DNA of 11,189 bases from Deltaproteobacteria bacterium (lineage in GTDB: Bacteria > Myxococcota_A > UBA796 > UBA2385): assembly GCA_015489145.1 (NCBI GenBank), contig WGAH01000337.1:1-11189 (forward strand). The letters are read 5' to 3'. The position numbers and the translations under genes were made by a program. Positions within the stretch are counted from its first letter, which is position 1. The number at the start of each line of letters is the position of its first letter. Below, piece after piece: positions 1-6,752 of the stretch. Below the pieces are notes generated by a model that worked only from the letters and a program-made list of their open reading frames with translations, did not search any database and was not told the origin of the DNA.

Positions 1-1227
1 GAGGAAGACCTGCCACAGCGAGCCCTCGTCGGCGAGCACCGCCAGGGGGGCCGGCGCCGCGTCGAGGCGGAGGCGGACGCCCCGCCGCTCGGCCGCCGGG
101 GCGAGCAGGGCGAGGACCCCGTCGAGGACCTCGCCCAGCGCGAGGCGCTCGGGACGCGCGGCCCGCTTTCGCCCGAGCTTGGAGAAGCGCTCGATCACCT
201 CGTCGAGGCGCCGCAGTTCCTGCCGGGCGAGGGCGAGGCGCCGGCGCGCGGCCTCGGTGTCGCCCGGCGGCAGGCGGCGCAGCGCCCGGTCGACGAGCTG
301 GAGGTTCAGGCCGAGGGCGTTGAGCGGCTGACGCACCTCGTGGGCGGCGGTGGCGGTGAGCTCGCCGAGGGTGGCCAGCCGCTCGGCCTCGACGAGCTGG
401 ACCTGCATGGTCCGCACCTGGCGGGCGAGCTCGGAGGCCTCCCGGGTGCGGCGCTGGAGCAGCGCTTCGAGGCGGTCCTGGGCGTCGCGCAGGGCGGCGA
501 GCATCGCATCGAAGCTCCGGGCGAGGTCGCCGAGCTCGTGGGCGGGGTAGGGCGCGGCGGGGGGGATGTCGAGGTCGCCGGCGTGGACGGCGGCCATGCG
601 GCGGGCGAGGCGCTGGATGGGCCGGATGAGGCCCAGGCGGAGCGCGAGGACGAGCAGCCCCCACAGGACGGCGAGGCTGGCGACGCCGCCGGCGAGCCAG
701 GCCCGGCGGAGGCGCCGGATCGCCTGCTCCTCGAGGGCGAGGTCGTCCCAGAGGTAGAGGGTGGCGAGGGTTTCGTCGCCCGCCTCGTGGCAGCCGGCGC
801 AGGCGGGGCCGGCCCGGACCGGCAGCGCGGCGATGGCGATCTCCCCGGCGGCGCCCCGCACCGTCCGCACGCCGGGCCGCGACAGGGCCGGGTCGCCGCA
901 GGGCCGCCAGGCGGGGCGCGCCTCCCGGGCTCCCGCCGGGCGGGCCTCGGCCAGGGTGCCGCCGGGACCGCAGAGGCCCACCGTGAGGTCCGTGAGCCGG
1001 GCGGCCTCGGCGACCGCCGCCTCGAAGCCGTGGGGCCGCCTCCGCCCCGCCCGCTCCGTGAGGGAGGCGAGGACCGCGCGGGCGTGCCCGGCGATCTCGC
1101 GCTCGGTGCGCGCGTGGATCTCGCGCTCGCTCGTGTGCAGGCCGGTGACGATGACGCCGGCGTAGAACACGCCGACGATGAGGAGCACCGCTCCCGTCGT
1201 GCGCGCCGCCACCCCCGGTCGCGCCAT
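1..1227 (-). CDS. Sensor histidine kinase with periplasmic CxxCH haem motif (partial, 3' end outside window)
   Basis: Seen: 409 codons are open from ATG at 1227 to the window edge with no stop. Residues 10-29 form a first membrane segment. Residues 30-175 form a predicted extracytoplasmic sensor with CAGCH at 143-147, the c-type haem attachment motif. A second membrane segment spans 177-197, a HAMP linker about 197-250, and a coiled stretch runs up to the HisKA H-box HEVRQPLNALGLNL with phospho-acceptor His296. The visible end (DEGSLWQVFL) is the start of the N-box, so the ATP-binding domain is cut off. Known: such kinases autophosphorylate and pass phosphate to a response regulator. A covalent haem in the sensor usually means redox or gas sensing; DUF3365-like haem sensors are comparable. 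Context: the start lies one base after the stop of the permease B gene (TGAGATG), so it is co-transcribed with the MlaE-type permeases. The partner regulator is not in view. The family call is firm; the haem is inferred from the motif. Confidence 0.9.
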   Translation of the reverse strand, partial: MARPGVAARTTGAVLLIVGVFYAGVIVTGLHTSEREIHARTEREIAGHARAVLASLTERAGRRRPHGFEAAVAEAARLTDLTVGLCGPGGTLAEARPAGAREARPAWRPCGDPALSRPGVRTVRGAAGEIAIAALPVRAGPACAGCHEAGDETLATLYLWDDLALEEQAIRRLRRAWLAGGVASLAVLWGLLVLALRLGLIRPIQRLARRMAAVHAGDLDIPPAAPYPAHELGDLARSFDAMLAALRDAQDRLEALLQRRTREASELARQVRTMQVQLVEAERLATLGELTATAAHEVRQPLNALGLNLQLVDRALRRLPPGDTEAARRRLALARQELRRLDEVIERFSKLGRKRAARPERLALGEVLDGVLALLAPAAERRGVRLRLDAAPAPLAVLADEGSLWQVFL

Positions 1228-1228
1228 C

Positions 1229-2008
1229 TCAGCCGGCTCCGCCGTAGAGCAGCTCGCTCAGGAAGTAGTTGATCGCCACGCAGACGATGGCCGAGGTGAC
1301 GACGGCGAGGTTGGTGGCCCGCCCGACGCCCTCGGGGCCGCTGGTGGCCCGGAAGCCGTACCAGCAGCTCACCGTCACGATCACCAGCCCGAAGACCATC
1401 GCCTTGACCACGCCGTACCAGAAGTCGACCACCCCGACCCCCTCGACGGCGAAGCTCATGAAGCTGTGGCCGCTGATGCCGAGCTGGTGGACGGCGACGA
1501 GGTAGCCGCTTCCGACCATGCTGAAGATCGCGATGAGGGTCAGCGCCGGCAGCACGAGCAGGATGCCGCCGAGGCGCGGCGCGACGAGCCAGGCCAGGCT
1601 GTTGACCGCCATGACCTCCAGGGCGTCGATCTGCTCGCGAATCCGCATGACGGCGATCTGGCTCGCCATCTCGGTGCCGGCCTTGGCCGCCACCATGCTG
1701 GCGGCGATGATCGGCGCCAGCTCGCGGACGCCGGCGAGGGACACGAACATGCCGACCAGGCGCTCGCCGCCGAGGGCGCGAAAGGCCGCGTGGCCCTGGA
1801 GCGCGAGGTTCGTGCCGACGAAGCTCGAGATCACGAGGAGGATGGGCAGGCTGCGGACGCCGATGGCGTAGGCCTGGGCGAGGATCTCGCGCCAGGGCAC
1901 GCCGTGACGGAGGACGGCCACCGCGAAGTCGTAGAGGAACAGCCCGTAGTCGCCCAGGGAGGCCACCGGGGCGGCGAGGCCGCCGGCCGCGGGGCGGGGG
2001 GCCTTCAC
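1229..2008 (-). CDS. MlaE/YrbE-family ABC transporter permease B
   Basis: This is a 259-residue integral membrane protein of the MlaE (YrbE) family, the permease of ABC systems that move phospholipids or other lipids across the cell envelope with MCE-domain proteins. Seen: the family signature runs from about residue 94 to 146, with VRELAPIIAASMVAAKAG, then MRIREQIDALEVMAV and the LVAPR motif. There are several hydrophobic segments (about 52-72, 148-172, 200-218, 233-252). The start is taken as GTG at 2008, which overlaps the TGA of permease A as GTGA; an upstream ATG at 2227 would lie wholly inside the neighbour and is rejected. The length fits the family (about 250-260). It differs from permease A in sequence, so the two probably form an asymmetric pair like YrbEA/YrbEB of actinobacterial mce operons. 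Substrate and direction of transport cannot be read from the sequence. No ATPase (MlaF) or MlaD gene is adjacent within the window. Confidence 0.9.
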   Translation of the reverse strand: MKAPRPAAGGLAAPVASLGDYGLFLYDFAVAVLRHGVPWREILAQAYAIGVRSLPILLVISSFVGTNLALQGHAAFRALGGERLVGMFVSLAGVRELAPIIAASMVAAKAGTEMASQIAVMRIREQIDALEVMAVNSLAWLVAPRLGGILLVLPALTLIAIFSMVGSGYLVAVHQLGISGHSFMSFAVEGVGVVDFWYGVVKAMVFGLVIVTVSCWYGFRATSGPEGVGRATNLAVVTSAIVCVAINYFLSELLYGGAG

Positions 2009-2778
2009 GGCTGCACCGCCCCGAACAGGGCGCTGGTGAGGAAGTAGTTGAACACGATGAACACGAGCACGCTGCGAACCACCGTGTCGTTGACGGCCCG
2101 CCCGACCCCGGCCGCGCCGCCGGTGGCGTAGAAGCCGTGGTAGCTGGCGATGAGCCCGATCACCGCGCCGAACACCGTCGTCTTCAGCACGCCCGCCCAG
2201 GCGTCCACCGGGCCCATGAGCGCCCACATGCCGCCGAGGAAGACCCCGCTGGTCTCGCCCTTGACCAGCACCGCGGTGACGTAGCCGCCGACGAGCCCGG
2301 CGACGGAACCGGCGATGCCGAGCAGCGGGGTGGCGAGGGTGAGGCCGAGGACCCGGGGAACCACGTGCCAGCGCAGCGGGTCCACCGCCATGACCTCGGT
2401 GGCGTCGAGCTCTTCCTTGATGCGCATCGCGCCGAGCTCGGCGGCGCAGGCGCTGCCGCCCTGGGCGGCGACGAGGACGCTGGCCATCACCGGCGACAGC
2501 TCGCGGAGCACGGCGACGCTGACGAGGGAGCCGAGCAGGCGCTCGGCCCCGAACATGCGGAAGATCTCGAGGCCCTGGAGGCTGACCACCATGCCGTAGG
2601 GGAGGGTGACGGCGACGACCGGCAGGACGCAGCGGGTGAAGGTGGTCCAGGTGGCGAGCAGCGCCTCGCCGCCGAAGACCGGCGGGGTGACGACGCGCCG
2701 CGCCACCTGCCCGGCGAACCAGGCGAACCGCCCGAGGGCGGCCAGGCTCGACGCCGTCTGCCGGACGAGGGCGGGCAT
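2005..2778 (-). CDS. MlaE/YrbE-family ABC transporter permease A
   Basis: This 257-residue membrane protein of the MlaE (YrbE) family is the first gene of the minus-strand operon. Seen: the family core at about 91-142 reads LRELSPVMASVLVAAQGGSA, AAELGAMRIKEELDATEVMA and VVPR, with hydrophobic segments around 50-70, 143-172, 200-214 and 234-252. An N-terminal amphipathic stretch (1-30) is typical of the family. ATG 2778 has a good ribosome binding site, GGAGA at 2789-2785, six bases before the start. The 3' end overlaps permease B by four bases (GTGA), implying translational coupling and balanced synthesis of the two subunits. Known: MlaE permeases work with an ABC ATPase and an MCE-domain lipid-binding protein at the inner membrane. 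Those partners are not visible here; they may lie past the kinase outside the window or be encoded elsewhere, as MceG is in mycobacteria. Confidence 0.9.
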   Translation of the reverse strand: MPALVRQTASSLAALGRFAWFAGQVARRVVTPPVFGGEALLATWTTFTRCVLPVVAVTLPYGMVVSLQGLEIFRMFGAERLLGSLVSVAVLRELSPVMASVLVAAQGGSACAAELGAMRIKEELDATEVMAVDPLRWHVVPRVLGLTLATPLLGIAGSVAGLVGGYVTAVLVKGETSGVFLGGMWALMGPVDAWAGVLKTTVFGAVIGLIASYHGFYATGGAAGVGRAVNDTVVRSVLVFIVFNYFLTSALFGAVQP

Positions 2779-2810
2779 GGTCGGTCTCCGGGAGGGGGCG
2801 GGGCGATCCA

Positions 2811-2820
2811 GCCTATCCGA
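2811..2820 (-). promoter_or_regulatory. Putative -10 region for the permease/kinase operon
   Basis: On the minus strand this reads TCGGATAGGC, followed by T, giving a TAGGCT hexamer of the TAnnnT type 33 bases before the ATG of permease A. The same GGATAG core lies 20-22 bases before three plus-strand starts in this window. No convincing -35 box is seen. This is inference from position and recurrence. Confidence 0.35.
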
Positions 2821-2830
2821 CCCGGGCGTG

Positions 2831-2844
2831 GCCCGGCGCCGGGC
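2831..2844. promoter_or_regulatory. 14-bp palindrome in a divergent promoter region (possible operator)
   Basis: GCCCGGCGCCGGGC is a perfect inverted repeat. It sits between the divergent starts at 2778 and 2864 and upstream of both putative -10 elements. Allowing one bulged base, the symmetry extends to CGTG/CACG on each side. It could bind a dimeric regulator, but GC-rich DNA makes such palindromes fairly common. Confidence 0.25.
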
Positions 2845-2848
2845 ACGC

Positions 2849-2856
2849 GGTTAGCC
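2849..2856 (+). promoter_or_regulatory. Putative -10 region for the SH3-like protein gene, possibly leaderless
   Basis: GGTTAGCC ends seven bases before ATG 2864. If it is a -10 box, transcription would begin at or next to the start codon, giving a leaderless mRNA. That would explain why no Shine-Dalgarno sequence precedes this start. The in-frame TAG at 2852-2854 shows that translation cannot begin further upstream. Confidence 0.25.
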
Positions 2857-2863
2857 GGGGGCC

Positions 2864-3247
2864 ATGTCCACGGCGTCCCTGTTCCTCGGCCTGATCCTGT
2901 CCACCCCCGCCCGCGCCGATGCCCCGGTGCCCGCTCCCGCGGCCCACGTCTGGGTGCGCGAGGACGTGCCCCTCAAGCGCTGGCCCGACGCCGACACCAC
3001 CGTCGCCACCCTCGAGGCCGGCACCGAGGTCGAGGTGGTGGTCGACGACGGCGAGCTGCTCCGGGTGCGGCGCGGCACCGACTTCGGCTGGATCCCGGCC
3101 GCCGTGGCCAGCCGCGAGCCCGTGCAGGTCGGCGAGGCGGACCAGCCGGGCGACGCCGCGCAGCCGGGCGGGGCGGACCAGCCGGGCGACGCCGCGCAGC
3201 CGGGCGGGGCGGACCAGCCGGGCGAGGCCGCGCCGCCCGCCGAGTAG
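2864..3247 (+). CDS. Small exported SH3-like domain protein with C-terminal repeats
   Basis: This is a 127-residue protein. Seen: an N-terminal hydrophobic signal-like segment (residues 4-14) with a likely cleavage site after ARA or ARADA near residue 20. Residues 28-85 look like a bacterial SH3 (SH3b) fold: VREDVPLKRWPDADTTVATL, then a strand-rich EVEVVVDDGELLRVRRG and FGWIPAAV. From residue 92 a low-complexity tail repeats ADQPGDAAQPGG. Known: secreted SH3b domains often bind cell-wall or protein ligands, but the exact role varies. The ATG at 2864 is the first possible start, because an in-frame TAG lies at 2852-2854. It is divergent from the permease operon and converges on the gene at 3259-3777, eleven bases from its stop. 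The signal peptide lacks clear positive charges at its start. Domain call moderate, function unknown. Confidence 0.75.
   Translation: MSTASLFLGLILSTPARADAPVPAPAAHVWVREDVPLKRWPDADTTVATLEAGTEVEVVVDDGELLRVRRGTDFGWIPAAVASREPVQVGEADQPGDAAQPGGADQPGDAAQPGGADQPGEAAPPAE
3137..3232 (+). repeat. 36-bp in-frame tandem repeat
   Basis: Two full 36-bp units (3137-3172 and 3173-3208) are followed by a partial third (3209-3232). Each unit encodes ADQPGDAAQPGG; the third diverges to ADQPGEAA. The two full copies match except at the second base of the first unit's final-codon junction, so the expansion looks recent. It encodes a flexible acidic, proline-rich tail of the SH3-like protein. Confidence 0.85.
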
Positions 3248-3267
3248 GCGCGCGACCCTCAGCGCGC
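3248..3267. terminator. Possible bidirectional hairpin between convergent genes
   Basis: GCGCGC at 3248-3253 and GCGCGC at 3262-3267 can pair around an 8-base loop. The hairpin starts just after the TAG of the SH3-like gene and overlaps the stop of the convergent gene at 3259. It has no T-tract, so intrinsic termination is only a suggestion. Confidence 0.25.
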
Positions 3268-3777
3268 GGTCTCCGGCAGCCGGAAGACGCTCACGCCCCG
3301 GGGGGCCTCCTCGTCGGGGCCCACGCGCCAGAAGACGACGATCTCGGGTTCCGGCGTGGCGTCGGCCTGCCCGGCGATCACGGCGCAGACCTGGGCCGGC
3401 CGCCCCAGGGCGGCCTCGGCGAGCAGGGTGTCGCCGTCGTGGACGGCGATGACCGGCCGGGTCCAGGGACCGCGGGCGGTGACCCGCAGCGTCCGGCCGT
3501 CGAGGTCGAAGTCGCCCTCCCGGGCGTCGCAGGCGAGTCCGAGCTCGGTCCAGTCCGGGCCCAGGGGCCCCGCTCCGCCCCGGCGAAGCGAGGCCGGCGG
3601 GCTTCCCGGCGGGTGGGCGAGGGGGCGGAGGACCTCGCCGCCCTCGGCCGGGTGGGTGGCGACGACGAGGTCGCCGGGCCGCCACCAGACGCGCAGCCCC
3701 TCGGCGGCCACGTCGGCCACCATCACCAGGGGCGGGGCCGCCAGCGCCGTGCCGGCGAGGAGGACCGGGAGGATCAC
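3259..3777 (-). CDS. Exported protein of unknown function
   Basis: I do not recognise this 172-residue protein. Seen: an N-terminal hydrophobic stretch ILPVLLAGTALA, with probable signal peptidase cleavage near residue 13-14 (ALA then APPL). A mainly beta-strand-like mature part follows, with two cysteines (C83 and C131) that could form a disulfide in the periplasm. The C-terminal EPEIVVFWRVGPDEEAPRG is well formed, but no known motif was found. GTG at 3777 overlaps the TGA of the tiny upstream ORF as GTGA. A longer reading frame upstream exists, but its codons often end in A or T, unlike real genes here, so it is not used. The signal peptide lacks basic residues at its start, which is a little unusual. 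It converges on the SH3-like gene, and both are predicted to be exported. Existence fairly sure, function unknown. Confidence 0.65.
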   Translation of the reverse strand: MILPVLLAGTALAAPPLVMVADVAAEGLRVWWRPGDLVVATHPAEGGEVLRPLAHPPGSPPASLRRGGAGPLGPDWTELGLACDAREGDFDLDGRTLRVTARGPWTRPVIAVHDGDTLLAEAALGRPAQVCAVIAGQADATPEPEIVVFWRVGPDEEAPRGVSVFRLPETAR

Positions 3778-3848
3778 CCGCGGAACACGAACCCGAGCCC
3801 GTAGACGAAGGCCCCGGCCACCAGCATTTCCGTCATGATCTCGAGCAC
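3774..3848 (-). CDS. Tiny single-span membrane protein (24 codons)
   Basis: The product starts MLEIMTEML and continues with VAGAFVYGLGFVFRG, a single hydrophobic span. Seen: 23 of the 24 codons end in G or C, matching real genes in the window, while the other minus-strand frame here does not. GTG at 3848 has a strong ribosome binding site, GGAGG at 3859-3855, six bases before it. The stop overlaps the GTG of the exported protein gene (GTGA), so the two are probably translationally coupled. A longer form from an in-frame ATG at 3887 would have 37 residues but poorer codon bias and no good binding site. Small proteins like this often stabilise membrane complexes; no known family is recognised. 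It could also act mainly as a coupling leader for the downstream gene. Confidence 0.5.
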   Translation of the reverse strand: MLEIMTEMLVAGAFVYGLGFVFRG

Positions 3849-3888
3849 GCCGCACCTCCGTGGCGCTCCGAGTGCCGCCCCCCTCATT

Positions 3889-3906
3889 TGCCCCACAATC
3901 GGGGCA
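3889..3906. repeat. Short GC hairpin upstream of the tiny membrane ORF
   Basis: TGCCCC and GGGGCA pair around the six-base loop ACAATC. On the minus strand it could lie in the 5' leader of the 24-codon ORF. It has no T-tract and no clear role. Confidence 0.3.
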
Positions 3907-4031
3907 CCCGCAAGGAGGAATTGTCGCCGCCGGCGTGGCGGGCGGGGGATGTTGCAGGACCGTCACGCTCGCCCGGCCAACCCCGCGGCCGCCCCGGCGA
4001 TTCCTCCGCCCTCCCGGCGAGCCGGAGGAAC

Positions 4032-4048
4032 GCCGGCCTCGGGCCGGC
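4032..4048 (+). repeat. Hairpin repeat, copy 1 (REP-like)
   Basis: GCCGGCCTCGGGCCGGC folds with 7-bp arms and a 3-base loop. With its flank (CAT then a G-rich run, GGTG, and a later CGGG) it closely matches copy 2, 45 bases downstream. Extragenic location and hairpin form resemble REP-type elements. Confidence 0.45.
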
Positions 4049-4076
4049 ATCGGGGAGGTGGAGCGGTCCCGGGAGC

Positions 4077-4093
4077 GCCGGTCTCCGGCCGGC
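4077..4093 (+). repeat. Hairpin repeat, copy 2 (REP-like)
   Basis: GCCGGTCTCCGGCCGGC differs from copy 1 at two positions and is followed by the same CAT...GGTG...CCGGGAGC flank pattern. The GCCGG/CCGGC arms pair around TCT. Confidence 0.45.
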
Positions 4094-4175
4094 ATGGAAG
4101 GGGTGAGGCCCCGCTTTTCCGGGAGCGCGGGCCCGGCGCTGGCACCGCCCGCGTCCTTGCAAGCCGACCGGCAGG

Positions 4176-4183
4176 GGATAGCC
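4176..4183 (+). promoter_or_regulatory. Putative -10 region for the WalJ-like gene
   Basis: GGATAGCC ends 20 bases before ATG 4204. The identical octamer precedes the FMN reductase gene at almost the same distance. No clear -35 box is seen. Confidence 0.35.
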
Positions 4184-4203
4184 GCAGCGGGCGGGGTGCG
4201 GGC

Positions 4204-5028
4204 ATGGCACGGGGCGCGAACGACGACGGGTTGATCCTGGCGGCCCTGGGCTCGGGGTCCAAGGGCAACGCGACCTACGTGGGCGACGGCCGCACCGGCG
4301 TGCTGATCGACTGCGGCCTGTCGACGCGGCAGATCCGCCGGCGCATGGCCGCGGTGGGCCTGGCCGAGGCCCCCATCGACGCCGTGCTCGTGACGCATGA
4401 ACACGGCGATCACGTCGCCGCCGCCGCGATCCTCGCCCGGGACCACCGCCGTCGCACCGGCCGCGCCCTGCCCTTCTACATGACCGCCGGCACGCGGGGC
4501 GCCCTGCCGGCCAGGGTCGTGCCCGAGGCGGTGGAGACGGTGCCCGCCGGGGCGAGCTTCGAGATCGGCTCCCTCGTCGTCGGCTGCGTGCCCGTCCCCC
4601 ACGACACCGCCGACCCGGTGGCCTGGTGGGTCGAGAGCGCGGGACGCCGGGCCGGGGTGATCACCGACCTCGGCCGCCCGACCTCGGTGGTGCGGGCGCT
4701 CCTCGGCACGCTGCACGCCTGCGTGCTCGAGTTCAACCACGACCTCGACATGCTCCTCGGCGGCCCCTACACCTGGCCCCTCAAGCAGCGGGTGCGGTCG
4801 AGCCACGGCCACCTGTCGAACGAGCAGGCCGCCGGCCTGCTCGCCGAGACCCTGCACCCGGGCCTGCGCCACGTCCTCCTCGGCCACCTCTCCGAGGAGA
4901 ACAACCGGCCGGAGGTCGCGCTGGTGGCGGCGGCGCGGGTGGTCGAGGAGGCCGGCGCCGCCGGCGAGGTGCGCCTCGGCCTCGCCCCGCAGCGCGAGCC
5001 GGCCGCGCCGGTGCGCGTCGGCGCCTGA
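4204..5028 (+). CDS. walJ: MBL-fold metallo-hydrolase, WalJ/YycJ family
   Basis: This 274-residue metallo-beta-lactamase-fold hydrolase is of the YycJ/WalJ type, which binds two metal ions and is linked in Bacillus to DNA exonuclease and mismatch repair functions. Seen: the family opening LGSGSKGNATYV (residues 15-26), LIDCGLSTRQIRRRM (34-48), the metal motif THEHGDH (64-70), further ligands H133 (PVPHDTADP) and D155 (ITDLG), and the late motifs GHLSNEQA (202-209) and LLGHLSEENNRPE (225-237). All expected metal residues are present and the length is normal. ATG 4204 is chosen because the protein homology begins there; the open frame continues upstream into the hairpin region without a family match. 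No good Shine-Dalgarno site is seen. In Bacillus walJ sits beside walRK, but here there is no such neighbour, so it is a stand-alone copy. Family very likely, exact substrate not proven. Confidence 0.88.
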   Translation: MARGANDDGLILAALGSGSKGNATYVGDGRTGVLIDCGLSTRQIRRRMAAVGLAEAPIDAVLVTHEHGDHVAAAAILARDHRRRTGRALPFYMTAGTRGALPARVVPEAVETVPAGASFEIGSLVVGCVPVPHDTADPVAWWVESAGRRAGVITDLGRPTSVVRALLGTLHACVLEFNHDLDMLLGGPYTWPLKQRVRSSHGHLSNEQAAGLLAETLHPGLRHVLLGHLSEENNRPEVALVAAARVVEEAGAAGEVRLGLAPQREPAAPVRVGA

Positions 5029-5061
5029 ACGCGCCCGTCGCTTGAGCGGGGGCCCCGGCGA

Positions 5062-5069
5062 GGATAGCC
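5062..5069 (+). promoter_or_regulatory. Putative -10 region for the FMN reductase gene
   Basis: GGATAGCC ends 19 bases before ATG 5089 and is identical to the element before the WalJ-like gene. It implies separate transcription although the two genes are only 60 bases apart. Confidence 0.35.
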
Positions 5070-5088
5070 GGGGGCGCTGGAGGCGCGC

Positions 5089-5637
5089 ATGAAGGTGCTG
5101 GCGATTTGCGGGAGCATGCGGGAGGGCTCGTCGACGGGCCGGGCCATCGACGTGATCCTGGCGGCGGCGAAGGCCGCCGGCGCCTCCGAGGTCGAGAAGC
5201 TCTCCCTGCGCGAGCTCGGCCTGCCGATGTGCGACGGCCGCCCCGAGGGCGAGCCCTACGGGCCCGAGGTCGAGGACTTCCGCGCCCGGGTGCGCGCCGC
5301 CGACGCCATCGTGGTCGGCTCGCCGGAGTACCACGGCAGCCTCACCGGCGCCCTCAAGAACGCCCTCGACCTCCTCGGCCCCGAGTACATGCGCGGCAAG
5401 ATGGTCGGCCTGCTCGCCACCGCCAGCGGCGAGGCGGGGGCGATGAACACGCTCAACCACCTCCGCCACATCTGCCGCTGGATGGAGGCCTGGGTGCTGC
5501 CCTACCAGGTCAGCATCCCCACCGCCTCGTCGGCCTTCGGCCCCGACGGCGAGGTGCTGCGCCCCGGCCTCACCGAGGAGCTCGAGCGCCTCGGCTCCGA
5601 GCTGGTGCGCTACGCCGGGCTCCTCGCCGGCTCCTGA
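5089..5637 (+). CDS. NADPH-dependent FMN reductase family flavoprotein
   Basis: This 182-residue flavodoxin-like protein is of the NADPH-dependent FMN reductase family (the SsuE, ChrR, azoreductase and quinone reductase group). Seen: the phosphate-binding loop for FMN, CGSMREGSSTGR (residues 7-18), and the hallmark SPEYHGSLTGALKNALD (78-94), then GKMVGLLATASGEAGAMN (103-120), which lines the flavin pocket. Length is normal for the family. ATG 5089 has a GGAGG site at 5079-5083 with five-base spacing. Known: members use NAD(P)H to reduce FMN, quinones, azo dyes or metal ions, and sequence alone does not say which. It is a soluble cytoplasmic enzyme, probably dimeric or tetrameric. It converges on the phosphofructokinase gene with only seven bases between stops, so transcripts may run into each other. 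Confidence 0.88.
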   Translation: MKVLAICGSMREGSSTGRAIDVILAAAKAAGASEVEKLSLRELGLPMCDGRPEGEPYGPEVEDFRARVRAADAIVVGSPEYHGSLTGALKNALDLLGPEYMRGKMVGLLATASGEAGAMNTLNHLRHICRWMEAWVLPYQVSIPTASSAFGPDGEVLRPGLTEELERLGSELVRYAGLLAGS

Positions 5638-5644
5638 GCGCGGA

Positions 5645-6730
<1,086 letters not shown>

Positions 6731-6737
6731 GGCGCGC

Positions 6738-6743
6738 AGTGTA
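6738..6743 (-). promoter_or_regulatory. Putative -10 box (TACACT) for the phosphofructokinase gene
   Basis: TACACT on the minus strand ends seven bases before ATG 6730. Four of six bases match the TATAAT consensus. Transcription would start at the ATG, giving a leaderless mRNA, which fits the missing ribosome binding site. It lies in the 22-nt gap after the radical SAM gene. Confidence 0.3.
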
Positions 6744-6752
6744 GCGCGTCGC

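Larger units (their letters stand above)
3907..4203. other. Gene-poor stretch with hairpins upstream of the WalJ-like gene
   Basis: Reading frames cross this stretch on both strands, but I see none with a good start signal, a recognisable domain or steady GC-ending codons. It holds the two copies of a hairpin repeat described separately. It also holds a third imperfect inverted repeat (AGCGC to GCGCT, 4124-4140) and a -10-like element at 4176-4181. It probably contains the leaders of the genes on either side and a degenerate repeat element. Confidence 0.5.

Noticed and set aside
340..1272. Long plus-strand ORF of 310 codons
   Set aside because: It is antisense to the histidine kinase, whose frame has HisKA, HAMP and CxxCH motifs. 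The product is low complexity Gly/Ala/Arg/Glu, typical of shadow frames in GC-rich DNA.
3137..3232. CRISPR-like repeats
   Set aside because: The repeats are contiguous, in frame and without spacers, so they are a coding tandem repeat.
2137..3804. Plus-strand ORF of 555 codons
   Set aside because: It covers permease A antisense, the divergent promoter region and two other genes. Its composition is shadow-like with no domain.
4204..5028. Possibility that the MBL protein is a beta-lactamase
   Set aside because: The GSGSKGN and GHLSNEQA motifs and the lack of a signal peptide fit YycJ/WalJ, not secreted class B beta-lactamases.
3778..5469. N-terminal extension of the exported protein frame (up to 736 codons), including a CGCPDCG zinc-ribbon-like string near 3890-3915
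   Set aside because: Most of it is antisense to the WalJ-like and FMN reductase genes. Codons between 3778 and 3918 often end in A or T, unlike real genes here. Only one CxCxxC-like string is present, with no second half of a zinc ribbon.
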